Below are positions 1 to 8,731 of a stretch of 64,000 nt of DNA, in pieces. The notes under the pieces are model-generated. The model did not search any database. It saw only the letters and a program-made list of their open reading frames with translations, and was not told where the DNA came from. The DNA comes from RPQJ01 sp963846885 (GTDB taxonomy: Bacteria; Pseudomonadota; Gammaproteobacteria; Steroidobacterales; Steroidobacteraceae), in the NCBI GenBank assembly GCA_963846885.1, contig CAWJXS010000003.1:286066-350065 (forward strand), given 5' to 3'. The position numbers were made by a program, and so were the translations under genes. How positions within the stretch are numbered: the first letter of the stretch is position 1; every line of letters starts with the position of its first letter.

Positions 1-488
1 GTCGTCCAGTCGATCTCGAACTTGATGTCGCCCTGGTGCTTGAGGATGTCGGCCTTCATCGCGGCGCTGAGCGGTCCGCCCGACTCGCCCTCGCCCATGA
101 TTTCGAGCGTGACGCCCTGCTTGAGGTCGCTCATGCCGCGGCCATCCGCGATCAGCGAACGGTTGGCCCACGACAGCACGTTGATGAAGCCGGGCGCGAC
201 CGCCTTGCCGGTCGCGTCGATCTCCGTGGTGGCCTTCGCCGCCGAGAGATCACCGACGACGGTCACGCGATCGCCGCGAATGCCGACGTCCGCGCGGCGC
301 GCCGGGGCTCCGCTGCCGTCGTAGACCATGCCGTGGCGCACGATCACGTCGAAGGTCGCGTTGGTTGCCGGTGCGGCCTTTGCTGCGCTGCGCTGGGTGT
401 CGTTCGTCGAGGTGCTGGTCGCGCAGGCGGCCAGGAGCCCGCAGCACAGGACGAGCGCTGCAGGCGAGAGGCGACGGATTTTTTGCAC
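1..488 (-). CDS. D-aminoacylase-like amidohydrolase lipoprotein (5' part only)
   Basis: The first 162 residues of a protein that runs off the left edge. A GTG start at 488 follows a GGGGA ribosome-binding site. The N-terminus is a lipoprotein signal ending in LLAAC, so the mature protein should be a periplasmic or membrane-anchored lipoprotein. From about residue 45 it reads FDVIVRHGMVYDGSG and then GKAVAPGFINV, the opening of D-aminoacylase/N-acyl-D-amino-acid deacylase amidohydrolases. These hydrolases usually have an H-x-H metal pair just after PGFIDV; here the residues are LSW, so that pair is absent, as in a subgroup of the family. Catalytic activity cannot be judged because most of the domain lies outside the window. 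Confidence 0.75.
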   Translation of the reverse strand, partial: MQKIRRLSPAALVLCCGLLAACATSTSTNDTQRSAAKAAPATNATFDVIVRHGMVYDGSGAPARRADVGIRGDRVTVVGDLSAAKATTEIDATGKAVAPGFINVLSWANRSLIADGRGMSDLKQGVTLEIMGEGESGGPLSAAMKADILKHQGDIKFEIDWT

Positions 489-543
489 GATGCTGTCCCC
501 GGTAAGCGGAGTCAGCACCTTAGCCGATTCGCGTCCCGCGCGG

Positions 544-1464
544 TCAGGCGAGCACGGCCGCGCGAGCGCCTGCAGGGGTGCGTACCCCCAGGGCGTGGCA
601 GATTGCGACGGTCAGCTCCGCGCGATTCAGCGTGTAGAAGTGGAACTGGCTGACGCCATTCCGCTGCAGCCGCTTCACCTGTTCGATGGCGAAGCTCGCC
701 GCGATCAGGCGGCGCGTCTCGGGGTCGTCCTCGAGCCCGTCGAAGCGGTGCACCAGCCAGTCGGGCACGCTCGTCCCGCAACGCTTGGCGAACTTGAGCA
801 TGTGCGGAAAGCGCGTGATCGGCAGGATGCCCGGCACGATCTCGGCCGCAATGCCGGCCGCCGCGCACTGGTCGCGAAAGCGCAGGAAGATGTCGGTGTC
901 GAAAAAGAACTGCGTGATCGCGCGGCTGGCGCCCGCGTCCACCTTGGCGCGCAGGTTGTCCAGATCGAACTTCGCGTCGGGTGCCTCGGGGTGAACCTCC
1001 GGGTAGGCCGCCACCGAGATGTCGAAATCACCGATGGTGCGCAGGCCCTGCACCAGGTCGACCGCGTACGCGAAACCTTGCGGGTGCGGCGCATACGTCG
1101 TCTGGCCGGGCGGCATGTCGCCCCGCAGCGCCACGATGTGACGCACCCCGGCGTCCCAGTAGCCGCGCGCAACGTCGAGGATCTCGCCGGCCGGCGCGCC
1201 GACGCACGTCAGGTGCGGCGCGGGAGTCAGCGACGTCTCGCGCAGGATTCGCGACACCACGCCGTGGGTGCGTTCGCGGGTCGATCCGTCGGCGCCGTAG
1301 GTGACCGAGACGAAGCGCGGCCGCAACGGTGCCAGCCGCTGGATCGATTCCCACAGCAACTGCTCCATCCCGTCATCGTTGGGCGGGAAGAATTCGAACG
1401 ACACCTCGACCGGCGGACGCACGGACGGGTCGAGCGCGGCAGGCATGGCAGTCAAGGGACGCAC
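544..1464 (-). CDS. metF: 5,10-methylenetetrahydrofolate reductase
   Basis: Reduces 5,10-methylene-THF to 5-methyl-THF, the methyl donor for methionine synthesis, in the cytoplasm with FAD. The 306-residue frame is the usual bacterial MetF length. Family marks are SFEFFPP near residue 23, FVSVTYGADGSTRERT, HLTCVGA, ALRGDMP and ITQFFFD. The GTG start at 1464 is taken because the frame is open; an ATG at 1446 would remove six residues and is equally possible. Neither has a clear ribosome-binding site. It lies 154 bases downstream of hslO on the same strand. That leader contains an AT-rich stretch around 1496-1510 that could be a promoter -10, but no known riboswitch was recognised. Confidence 0.95.
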   Translation of the reverse strand: MRPLTAMPAALDPSVRPPVEVSFEFFPPNDDGMEQLLWESIQRLAPLRPRFVSVTYGADGSTRERTHGVVSRILRETSLTPAPHLTCVGAPAGEILDVARGYWDAGVRHIVALRGDMPPGQTTYAPHPQGFAYAVDLVQGLRTIGDFDISVAAYPEVHPEAPDAKFDLDNLRAKVDAGASRAITQFFFDTDIFLRFRDQCAAAGIAAEIVPGILPITRFPHMLKFAKRCGTSVPDWLVHRFDGLEDDPETRRLIAASFAIEQVKRLQRNGVSQFHFYTLNRAELTVAICHALGVRTPAGARAAVLA

Positions 1465-1618
1465 CGTGAGGGAGCCAAAATGGCATGGATCAATCTCATT
1501 TTAAGATATCACCATGTCCTCCGCTGCGATGCAACAGAGGAAGCATTGCGCCGGGAACGCGGGCCGGCCACTGCCATCACCCCGCGCGGCACGCCCGTCA
1601 CAAGGGCGCGTCCGGTCG

Positions 1619-2533
1619 TCAGTGGACGCCGGCCGGGGACGGCCCCGGCCCGACGAAGAGCGCAGCGCAATCGACCGCGTCCAGCCGGTACGCGCGGCTG
1701 CAGAACTCGCAGCGGACCTCGACCTGGCCGAATTCCTCGACCATGGAGTCGACCTCGTCGCGGCCCAGCGCCCGCAACATGTTCTCGACGCGTTCGCGCG
1801 AGCAGCGGCAGCGGAAGAACACCGGCGTCGACTCGAACATCCGCACGTCGTCTTCGCTGAACAGCCGGTACAGCAGCTTCTTGTCGTCGAGCTCGGCGAG
1901 CTCGGCGCCCGTGACCGTGTCCGCCACCAGCTGCACGCGACGCCACGCGTCTTCGAGCTCATCCTCCGACACGACGCCAGCGCCGGATTCCAGTACCGCT
2001 GTCGGCCTGGACGTCACCGGCAGGCGTTGCAGCAGCAGCCCGCTAACGTTCTCGCCGTCCGCGTGCAGCCAGAGCCGGGTGGGCAACTGCTCGGAGCTTT
2101 CGAAGTATTCGCGCAGGCATTCGCTCATCGACGCGCCGGCGAGCGGCACGACGCCCTGGTAGCGATTCGCCGCGCCTTCGTTCTCGACAGTCACGGTGAG
2201 CGTGCCGTCACCCGACAGTTCGCGCAGGTCCGCAGTCGCAGGCGGCTCGCGGAATCGCGCGACGGCGCGCAAGGCGAGTCCGTCCGTGCATTCGACGACC
2301 ATGAGGTGCATGGGACCTGCGCCACGGAGCTGCAGTGTGAGCAAGCCATGGAACTTGAGCGTCGACGCGAGCAGCACCGCGGCCGCGACCGCCTCGCCGA
2401 GCGTGTCGCGGACGTGCCCGGGGTAGTCGTGGTGCTCCATCATGGCTTTCCACGCCGGCCCGAGATGCACGAGCTGGCCGCGGAACGGATACCGTTCGAA
2501 GACGAACCGGCGCAGCGTGTCGACTTCAGCCAT
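1619..2533 (-). CDS. hslO: Redox-regulated chaperone Hsp33
   Basis: Holdase chaperone that is switched on when oxidation releases its zinc and unfolds the C-terminal switch. At 304 residues it is the expected length. The four zinc-binding cysteines of the redox switch are present: C242 and C244 (FRCRCSRERV) and C275 and C278 (RCEFC). The N-terminal part contains the Hsp33 core, including GHVRDTLGEA. It starts 7 bases after the fumarase stop, so it is probably cotranscribed from the fumarase promoter. That pairing would put an oxidative-stress chaperone with an oxygen-sensitive Fe-S enzyme, which is inference. Confidence 0.95.
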   Translation of the reverse strand: MAEVDTLRRFVFERYPFRGQLVHLGPAWKAMMEHHDYPGHVRDTLGEAVAAAVLLASTLKFHGLLTLQLRGAGPMHLMVVECTDGLALRAVARFREPPATADLRELSGDGTLTVTVENEGAANRYQGVVPLAGASMSECLREYFESSEQLPTRLWLHADGENVSGLLLQRLPVTSRPTAVLESGAGVVSEDELEDAWRRVQLVADTVTGAELAELDDKKLLYRLFSEDDVRMFESTPVFFRCRCSRERVENMLRALGRDEVDSMVEEFGQVEVRCEFCSRAYRLDAVDCAALFVGPGPSPAGVH

Positions 2534-2540
2534 CGAGCGG

Positions 2541-4071
2541 TCAGGCCACGCGAACCGGAATCTTCAGCGTGCGGATCTTCTCGGACCATTCGGCCGGCGC
2601 CGTGTTGTGGACCGAGATGCCCTGCGCATCGACCGCCACCGTGACCGGCATGTCCTTCACGTCGAACTCGTAGATCGCTTCCATGCCCAGTTCTTCGAAC
2701 GCAACCACGCGCGACGTGCGGATCGCCTTCGACACCAGGTACGCGGCGCCGCCCACGGCCATCAGGTAGGCCGCCTTGTGCTTCCGAATCGATTCGATCG
2801 CGACCGGGCCGCGCTCCGACTTGCCGATCATGACGATCAGGCCCGTCTTCTCGAGCATCATGTCGGTGAATTTGTCCATGCGCGTTGCCGTCGTCGGGCC
2901 CGCGGGACCGACGACTTCGTCACGCACCGGATCGACCGGACCGACGTAATAGATCGCACGATTGGTGAAATCGACGCCGGGCGGCAGGCCCTGCCCGCTC
3001 GCGAACAGGTCGGCGATGCGCTTGTGGGCGGCATCGCGCCCGGTGAGCATCTTGCCGTTCAGCAGCAGCGTCTCGCCCGGTTTCCAGCTGGCGACTTCGG
3101 CCTTGGTGAGCGTGTCGAGGTTGACGCGACTTCGAATTGCCGCCCGCGGTCCAGGTGACCTTGGGCCACTGCTCGAGCGACGGCGGTTCGAGCACCGCGG
3201 GGCCGCTGCCGTCGAGCACGAAATGCGCGTGGCGCGTCGCGGCGCAGTTCGGGATCATCGCGACCGGCTTCGAAGCCGCGTGCGTCGGGAAAAGCTTGAG
3301 CTTCACGTCGAGCACGGTGGTGAGCCCGCCGAGACCCTGCGCGCCGATACCGAGCGCATTGACCTTCTCGTACAGCTCGATGCGCAGCTCGTCGGCCTTG
3401 CTCTGCGGGCCGCGCGCGAGCAGCTCGTGCATGTCGAGCGGCTCCATCAGCGATTCCTTCGCCAGCAGCATGGCTTTTTCTGCCGTGCCGCCGACGCCGA
3501 TGCCGAGCATGCCGGGCGGGCACCAGCCGGCGCCCATCGTCGGCACCGTCTTCAGCACCCAGTCGACGATCGAATCGCTCGGGTTGAGCATCACGAACTT
3601 CGACTTGTTCTCGGAGCCGCCGCCTTTGGCGGCCACGGTCACTTCGACCTCGGCGCCGGGCACCAGCTCGACGTGGAACACGGCGGGCGAGTTGTCCTTC
3701 GTGTTCTTGCGCGCGAACAGCGGGTCGTCGACGACCGAAGCGCGCAGCTTGTTGTCCGGATTGCTGTAGGCGAGGCGCACGCCTTCGTTGATCATGTCGG
3801 CCAGGCTGCGCTGCGTCCCCCAGCGCACGTCCATGCCCACCTTGAGGAACATGTTGACGATGCCGGTGTCCTGGCAGATCGGGCGCTTGCCCTCGGCGCA
3901 CATGCGCGAGTTGGTCAGGATCTGCGCAATCGCGTCCTTTGCGGCCGGCGACTGCTCGCGCTCGTAGGCGCGCCCGAGATGTTCGATGTAGTCGAGCGGG
4001 TGGTAGTAGGAAATGAACTGCAGTGCGTCGGCGACGCTTTGAATGAAGTCGTCTTCGCTAATGGTGGTCAT
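2541..4071 (-). pseudogene. fumA: Class I fumarate hydratase, interrupted by a single-base frameshift
   Basis: Oxygen-sensitive [4Fe-4S] fumarase (fumarate to L-malate, TCA cycle). Reading from ATG 4071, the protein matches the family through KVTWTAGGNSK. The frame then shifts, and the rest (LTGRDAAHKRIADLFASGQG through VVGPAGPTTATRM) continues in another frame to 2541. Removing one base near 3129 (the A in gcgActtcg, plus strand) restores SKRVNLDTLTKAEVASW and gives one 509-residue protein, the normal class I length. Sequence on both sides is intact, with the expected cysteines (MCAEGKRPICQDTG, IPNCAATRH). The break is therefore recent or a sequencing error. Without correction the product lacks its C-terminal domain and would be inactive. 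Confidence 0.9.
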
Positions 4072-4090
4072 GGCGGGCAGCCCGGGAATT

Positions 4091-4155
4091 GAGGATTAGG
4101 GATTAGGCACCGATGGGCAGCGGGAAATGAATCGTGACTAGTGACTAGTGATTAG
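4091..4155. repeat. Tandem heptamer micro-repeats between fumarase and gatB
   Basis: The 107-base spacer holds two short arrays with a 7-base period. One is GGATTAG twice (4093-4106). The other is GTGACTA, GTGACTA, GTGATTA (4134-4154). They are not part of a gene and do not form a clear hairpin. Similar short 7-base arrays occur between genes in Xanthomonadales genomes. A comparable array lies at 53600-53616 in this window. Confidence 0.7.
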
Positions 4156-4178
4156 CCGGAAGCGCGCCGCGCCGTTGC

Positions 4179-5615
4179 TCAAACGGACAGCTTCTTCTTG
4201 AGCAGGTCGTTGAGCTGGGCCGGGTTCGCCTTGCCGCCCGTCGCCTTCATGACCTGGCCGACGAAGAAGCCGAACAGCTTGTCCTTGCCCGAGCGGTAGT
4301 CGGCCAGCTGGCCGGGATTCTTCGCCATCACCTCGTCGATCGCCTGCTCGATCGCCGTCGTGTCGGTGATCTGCTTGAGGCCCTTCGCTTCGATGATCGA
4401 GTCGGCCGTGGCGCCTTCGGCCCACATGGCCTCGAACACTTCCTTGGCGATCTTGCCGGAGATCGTGTTGTCCTCGATGCGCGCGAGCAGGCCGGCGAGC
4501 GCTTCCGCGCCGACTCGGGCTTGCCCCACGTCGAGGTTCTCCTTGTTGAGCGCGCCGGACAGGTCGCCCATGACCCAGTTCGCGGCCAGCTTCGGCTGCC
4601 CGCCGAGACGCTGCACCACGGTCTCGTAGTAGGCAGCGAGTTCGCGGCTGGCCGTGAGCACGCCTGCGTCGTAGTCGGACAGTCCATGCTCCGTGACGAA
4701 GCGCGCGGCCTTTTCGTCCGGCAGCTCGGGCATCGTGGCGCGCACGGCCTCGATCGTCGCCTCGTCGATCACCAGCGGCAACAGGTCGGGATCGGGGAAG
4801 TAACGGTAGTCGTTCGCTTCTTCCTTCGACCGCATCGAACGCGTCTCGCCCTTGTCGGGATCGTAGAGGCGCGTCTCCTGCTTCACCTTGCCGCCGCCTT
4901 CGAGCAGCTCGATCTGGCGGTCGACCTCGTAGTTGATCGCACGCTCGACGAACCGGAACGAGTTGACGTTCTTGATCTCGGCGCGCGTACCGAATTCTTT
5001 CTGCCCCACCGGGCGCACGGAGACGTTCGCGTCGCAGCGGAAAGAGCCTTCCTGCATGTTGCCGTCGCAGATCTCGAGATACCGCACCAGCGTGTGGATC
5101 TTCTTGAGGTACGCGATCGCTTCCTTGGCCGAGCGCATGTCGGGCTCGGACACGATCTCGAGCAGCGGCGTGCCGGCGCGGTTCAGGTCGATGCCCGAAA
5201 GGCCGTGAAAGTCTTCGTGCAGGGACTTGCCCGCGTCTTCCTCGAGGTGCGCACGCGTGATGCCGATCGTCTTGCGCGAACCGTCTTCGAGCACGATCTC
5301 GAGTGAACCGTGCTCGACCACGGGCCGCTCGTACTGGCTGATCTGGTAGCCCTTCGGCAGGTCGGGGTAGAAGTAGTTCTTGCGCGCGAAGATCGAGCGG
5401 CGCGCGACGGTCGAGCCCGTGGCGAGGCCGAAGCGGATGGCCATGCGGACCGCGTCGGCGTTCAGCACGGGCAGCACGCCCGGGTAGCCGAGATCGACGA
5501 GGTTGGCCTGGGTGTTGGGCTCTGCCCCGTACGCAGTCGCGGACGCGGAAAAGATCTTGCTGCGCGTGGCGAGCTGCGCGTGGATCTCGAGGCCGATGAC
5601 GGTTTCCCAGTTCAT
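4179..5615 (-). CDS. gatB: Aspartyl/glutamyl-tRNA amidotransferase subunit B
   Basis: Subunit B of GatCAB, which binds mischarged Glu-tRNA(Gln) or Asp-tRNA(Asn), phosphorylates the acyl group and receives ammonia from GatA. The 478-residue product starts MNWETVIGLEIHAQL, the classic GatB N-terminus, so the ATG at 5615 is preferred over an in-frame start further upstream, whose extra residues look like antisense gatA sequence. It contains the GatB core (SIFARKNYFYPDLPKGYQIS, DLNRAGTPLLEIVSEPD) and the C-terminal YqeY-like tail ending NPAQLNDLLKKKLSV. It follows gatA after a 46-base purine-rich spacer. The presence of GatCAB implies that Gln-tRNA and/or Asn-tRNA are made by the indirect route. 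Confidence 0.97.
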   Translation of the reverse strand: MNWETVIGLEIHAQLATRSKIFSASATAYGAEPNTQANLVDLGYPGVLPVLNADAVRMAIRFGLATGSTVARRSIFARKNYFYPDLPKGYQISQYERPVVEHGSLEIVLEDGSRKTIGITRAHLEEDAGKSLHEDFHGLSGIDLNRAGTPLLEIVSEPDMRSAKEAIAYLKKIHTLVRYLEICDGNMQEGSFRCDANVSVRPVGQKEFGTRAEIKNVNSFRFVERAINYEVDRQIELLEGGGKVKQETRLYDPDKGETRSMRSKEEANDYRYFPDPDLLPLVIDEATIEAVRATMPELPDEKAARFVTEHGLSDYDAGVLTASRELAAYYETVVQRLGGQPKLAANWVMGDLSGALNKENLDVGQARVGAEALAGLLARIEDNTISGKIAKEVFEAMWAEGATADSIIEAKGLKQITDTTAIEQAIDEVMAKNPGQLADYRSGKDKLFGFFVGQVMKATGGKANPAQLNDLLKKKLSV

Positions 5616-5661
5616 AGGGGTCGGAAGGTAGGAAGGTGAGGAAGGGCAGGAAGGCGAAGAA
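5616..5661. repeat. Purine-rich near-tandem repeat between gatA and gatB
   Basis: The spacer contains four copies of AGGAAGG or GGAAGG spaced 8-9 bases apart. On the coding (minus) strand it is a pyrimidine-rich run just ahead of the gatB ATG, so it supplies no Shine-Dalgarno sequence. gatB may depend on translational coupling or a weak site. It resembles the other short intergenic repeat arrays in this window in scale and placement. Confidence 0.45.
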
Positions 5662-7128
5662 TCACGCGTAGCCAGCCGGCACGCGCTTATGCCAATCGGT
5701 GTGCTGCTGGTACTGATGCGAGACCGCGAGCAGCTTCGACTCGCCGAAGTGCGGGCCCACGAGCTGCAGGCCGACCGGCAATTCCTTGCCGCCCTCGGCG
5801 ACGAAGCCGCACGGAATCGAAATGCCTGGCAGCCCCGCGAGGTTGGCCGCAATCGAATAGATGTCGTTCAGATACATGGCGATCGGGTCGCTGGTCTTGG
5901 CGCCGAGTTCGAACGCCGCAGTCGGCGACGTGGGGCTCAGCACCACGTCGACGTCTTCGAACGCGCGCGCGAAATCGGCGGCGATCAGCGCGCGGCACTG
6001 CTGGGCCTTGATGTAGTACGCGTCGTAATACCCGGCCGACAGCACGTACGTGCCCGTCATGATGCGGCGCTTGACCTCCGCCCCGAAGCCTTCGCCGCGC
6101 GAACGCTTGTAGAGGTCGAGCAGGTCTTTCGGCTGCTCGCAGCGGTGGCCGAAGCGCACGCCGTCGAACCGCGACAGGTTGGACGAGCATTCCGCCGGGG
6201 CCACCACATAGTACGTGGGCACGGAGAGCGGCAGGCTCGGCAGGCTCACGTCCTTGATGACGGCGCCTTCCCGCTGCAGCAGCTCGATGGCGTCGCGCAC
6301 GCACTTCTCGACCTTGGGATCGAGGCCTTCACCGAAAAACTCGCGGATGATGCCGACGCGCAGGCCCTTGAGCGGCTGGCCGAGTTCGGCCACGTAACTG
6401 GGTACCGGGCGGTCGACGCTGGTGGAATCGCGCGGGTCGAAGCCCGACATGGCTTCGAGCAGCAGGGCGGCATCTGCGGCCGAACGCGCGAGCACGCCGG
6501 CCTGGTCGAGGCTGGAAGCGAACGCAATCATGCCGTAGCGCGAAACGCGGCCGTAGGTCGGCTTGATGCCAGTGAGATTGGTAAGCGCAGCGGGCTGCCG
6601 GATGGAGCCGCCGGTGTCGGTACCGGTGGCGGCCGGTGCGAGGCAGGCAGCGACGGCGGCAGCCGACCCGCCCGACGAACCGCCCGGGACGCGCCGCAGG
6701 TCCCAGGGATTCTTGACCGGCCCGAAGAAGCTCGTCTCGTTGGACGAGCCCATCGCGAACTCGTCCATGTTGGTCTTGCCGAGCAGCACCGTGCCCGCGT
6801 CACGCCAGCGCTGCACGACCGTCGCGTCGTAGGGAGCGACGAAATTGGCCAGCATCTTCGACGAGCACGTGGTGAGGATGCCGTCGGTGCAGAATATGTC
6901 CTTGTGCGCCACGGGCACGCCCGTGAGCGGACCGCCCCTCCCCTGCGCCAGCAATTCGTCGGCTGCCCGGGCGTCCGCCAGGGCGCGATCGGCCGTCACC
7001 GTCACGAACGCGTTGAGTTCGGGGCCGAGGCGCTCGATACGGCTCAGGAAGTGCAGCGTGAGGTCGAGGCTCGAGAACTTGCGGGCACGCAGGCCAGCGG
7101 CGAGCTCCGAAACGGTCTGTGTATGCAT
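5662..7128 (-). CDS. gatA: Aspartyl/glutamyl-tRNA amidotransferase subunit A
   Basis: The amidase subunit of GatCAB; it hydrolyses glutamine and passes ammonia to GatB. The 488-residue protein has the amidase-signature catalytic triad: K76 (VPVAHKDIF), cis-Ser S151 (PGGSSGGS) and nucleophile S175 (DTGGSIRQPA). The substrate-side segment SLPSLPLSVPTYYVVAPAE is also typical. It lies between gatC and gatB on the same strand, giving the order gatC-gatA-gatB found in most bacteria. 116 bases separate it from gatC, and that gap shows no obvious signal. Confidence 0.98.
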   Translation of the reverse strand: MHTQTVSELAAGLRARKFSSLDLTLHFLSRIERLGPELNAFVTVTADRALADARAADELLAQGRGGPLTGVPVAHKDIFCTDGILTTCSSKMLANFVAPYDATVVQRWRDAGTVLLGKTNMDEFAMGSSNETSFFGPVKNPWDLRRVPGGSSGGSAAAVAACLAPAATGTDTGGSIRQPAALTNLTGIKPTYGRVSRYGMIAFASSLDQAGVLARSAADAALLLEAMSGFDPRDSTSVDRPVPSYVAELGQPLKGLRVGIIREFFGEGLDPKVEKCVRDAIELLQREGAVIKDVSLPSLPLSVPTYYVVAPAECSSNLSRFDGVRFGHRCEQPKDLLDLYKRSRGEGFGAEVKRRIMTGTYVLSAGYYDAYYIKAQQCRALIAADFARAFEDVDVVLSPTSPTAAFELGAKTSDPIAMYLNDIYSIAANLAGLPGISIPCGFVAEGGKELPVGLQLVGPHFGESKLLAVSHQYQQHTDWHKRVPAGYA

Positions 7129-7244
7129 GGGTCGTCTGTGGCGGTTGGACGGGAGCGGACGATCAGGAAACGGTGGCCGGGGTCACGTTCCCGGCCGAAA
7201 ACCCTGCAATGGCGCGCGCGGATGGCACCATCACGGTGGCTACG

Positions 7245-7535
7245 TCATTCCAGGACCTTGGGCACGAGATAGAGTCCGGCGGCCACGCTTGCGGCGTTGC
7301 GCTGGTACTTGTCGCGCTGGTTGGTCTCGGTGACGGCGTCGGGTCGCAGGCGCTGCACCTGGTCGGCCAGCGGATGCGCCATCGGCTCGACGCCGGCGGT
7401 TTCGGCCGCGGCGAGCTGCTCGACGAAATCGATGATGCGCGAGAGGCTGTCGACGTAGACCGGCATCTGCGCCTCGGTGATTTCGAGGCGTGCAAGGTGC
7501 GCGATCGCCTCGACCTGGGTGCGTGTCAGGCTCAT
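7245..7535 (-). CDS. gatC: Aspartyl/glutamyl-tRNA amidotransferase subunit C
   Basis: Small subunit that wraps around the GatA/GatB interface and stabilises it. The 96-residue product starts MSLTRTQVEAIAHLARLEI, the family N-terminus, so the ATG at 7535 is chosen over one 36 bases upstream. The conserved end RNAASVAAGLYLVPKVLE is present. It is the first gene of the minus-strand gatCAB group and is divergent from mreB, sharing a spacer of about 130 bases. A possible -10 (TATGAT on the minus strand, 7574-7579) lies in that spacer but has no convincing -35. Confidence 0.95.
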   Translation of the reverse strand: MSLTRTQVEAIAHLARLEITEAQMPVYVDSLSRIIDFVEQLAAAETAGVEPMAHPLADQVQRLRPDAVTETNQRDKYQRNAASVAAGLYLVPKVLE

Positions 7536-7588
7536 CTGGAAATGCTCGAAAGGACTGGAAAAAACAGTCACAAATCATACACGCGAGC

Positions 7589-7616
7589 TTGTGGAAAGTC
7601 GTGACTATGGTTAAAT
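7589..7616 (+). promoter_or_regulatory. Possible mreB promoter
   Basis: A TTGTGG hexamer at 7589-7594 and TTAAAT at 7611-7616 are separated by 16 bases, about 50 bases upstream of the mreB ATG. This is the only AT-rich part of the gatC/mreB spacer. The match to a sigma-70 promoter is moderate, and no start-site data can be read from sequence. Confidence 0.4.
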
Positions 7617-7669
7617 TGCCGCGATTCAGCGCAAGGCAGCGCTCTACTCCCTTTCTCACCGAATCCTAA

Positions 7670-8713
7670 ATGTTCAAGAAACTCCGGGGTTACTTCTCCA
7701 ACGACCTCTCGATCGACCTTGGCACCGCCAATACGCTGATTTACGTCCGCGGGTCGGGCATCGTCCTCAATGAACCGTCCGTCGTCGCGATCCGCGAGGA
7801 ACCGTCACGCGGCGGCAAGAAAATCGAGGCGGTCGGCACCGAGGCCAAGAACATGCTCGGCCGCACGCCGGGCAACATCACCGCCATCCGCCCGATGAAG
7901 GACGGCGTCATCGCCGACTTCACCGTCACCGAGAAGATGCTGCAGTACTTCATCGAGAAGGTGCACGGCAATCGCATGATTCGCCCCAGCCCCCGGGTGC
8001 TGGTCTGCGTGCCTTACGGCTCGACGCAGGTCGAGCGCCGCGCCATCCAGGAATCCGCGGAAGGCGCGGGAGCCCGCTGGGTGCGCCTGATCGAGGAACC
8101 CATGGCGGCGGCCGTCGGAGCTGGCATGCCGGTCCACGAGGCCCGCGGCTCCATGGTGCTCGACGTCGGCGGCGGCACGTCCGAAGTCGCGGTTATTTCG
8201 CTGAACGGCATCGTCTACGCCGCTTCGGTCCGCATCGGCGGCGACCGCTTCGACGAAGCCATCATCAGCTACGTGCGCCGCAACTACGGCATCCTGATCG
8301 GCGAAGCCACCGCCGAGCGCATCAAGATCGAGATCGGCTCGGCCTACCCCGGCCAGCACGTCAGGGAAATCTCGGTCAAGGGCCGCAACCTCTCCGAAGG
8401 CGTGCCGCGCAGCTTCACGCTCAATTCCAACGAAATCCTCGAGGCACTGCAGGAACCGCTGCAGGGCATCGTCGGCGCGGTCAAGGCTGCGCTCGAGCAG
8501 ACCCCGCCCGAGCTCGGCTCGGACGTCGCCGAACGTGGCATCGTGCTCACGGGCGGCGGCGCGCTGCTGCGCGACATCGACAAGCTGCTCATGGAAGAAA
8601 CGGGCCTGCCGGTGGTGGTCGCCGAAGACCCCCTCACCTGCGTGGCGCGTGGCGGCGGCAAGATGCTGGAGCTGATCGACGAGCATGGTCCCGGCCTTTT
8701 CGGCCTGGACTGA
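7670..8713 (+). CDS. mreB: Rod-shape-determining actin homologue MreB
   Basis: Cytoskeletal ATPase that forms short membrane-bound filaments and positions the elongasome. The 347-residue product matches the family along its full length: SIDLGTANTLIYVRG (phosphate 1), LDVGGGTSEVAVIS (phosphate 2), RIGGDRFDEAI and the adenosine-binding LTGGGALLRDID. The N-terminal FKKLRGYFSNDL is the usual amphipathic membrane anchor of Gram-negative MreB. It opens the run mreB-mreC-mreD-mrdA-rodA on the plus strand, the gammaproteobacterial cell-elongation cluster, and is followed 18 bases later by mreC. Confidence 0.99.
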   Translation: MFKKLRGYFSNDLSIDLGTANTLIYVRGSGIVLNEPSVVAIREEPSRGGKKIEAVGTEAKNMLGRTPGNITAIRPMKDGVIADFTVTEKMLQYFIEKVHGNRMIRPSPRVLVCVPYGSTQVERRAIQESAEGAGARWVRLIEEPMAAAVGAGMPVHEARGSMVLDVGGGTSEVAVISLNGIVYAASVRIGGDRFDEAIISYVRRNYGILIGEATAERIKIEIGSAYPGQHVREISVKGRNLSEGVPRSFTLNSNEILEALQEPLQGIVGAVKAALEQTPPELGSDVAERGIVLTGGGALLRDIDKLLMEETGLPVVVAEDPLTCVARGGGKMLELIDEHGPGLFGLD

Positions 8714-8731
8714 TCGACACACACGGCCCCC

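Noticed and set aside
1465..1618. A methionine-related riboswitch (SAM or SAH type) in the leader between hslO and metF
   Set aside because: The conserved blocks of known SAM/SAH aptamers could not be matched; only an AT-rich patch that may be a promoter was seen.
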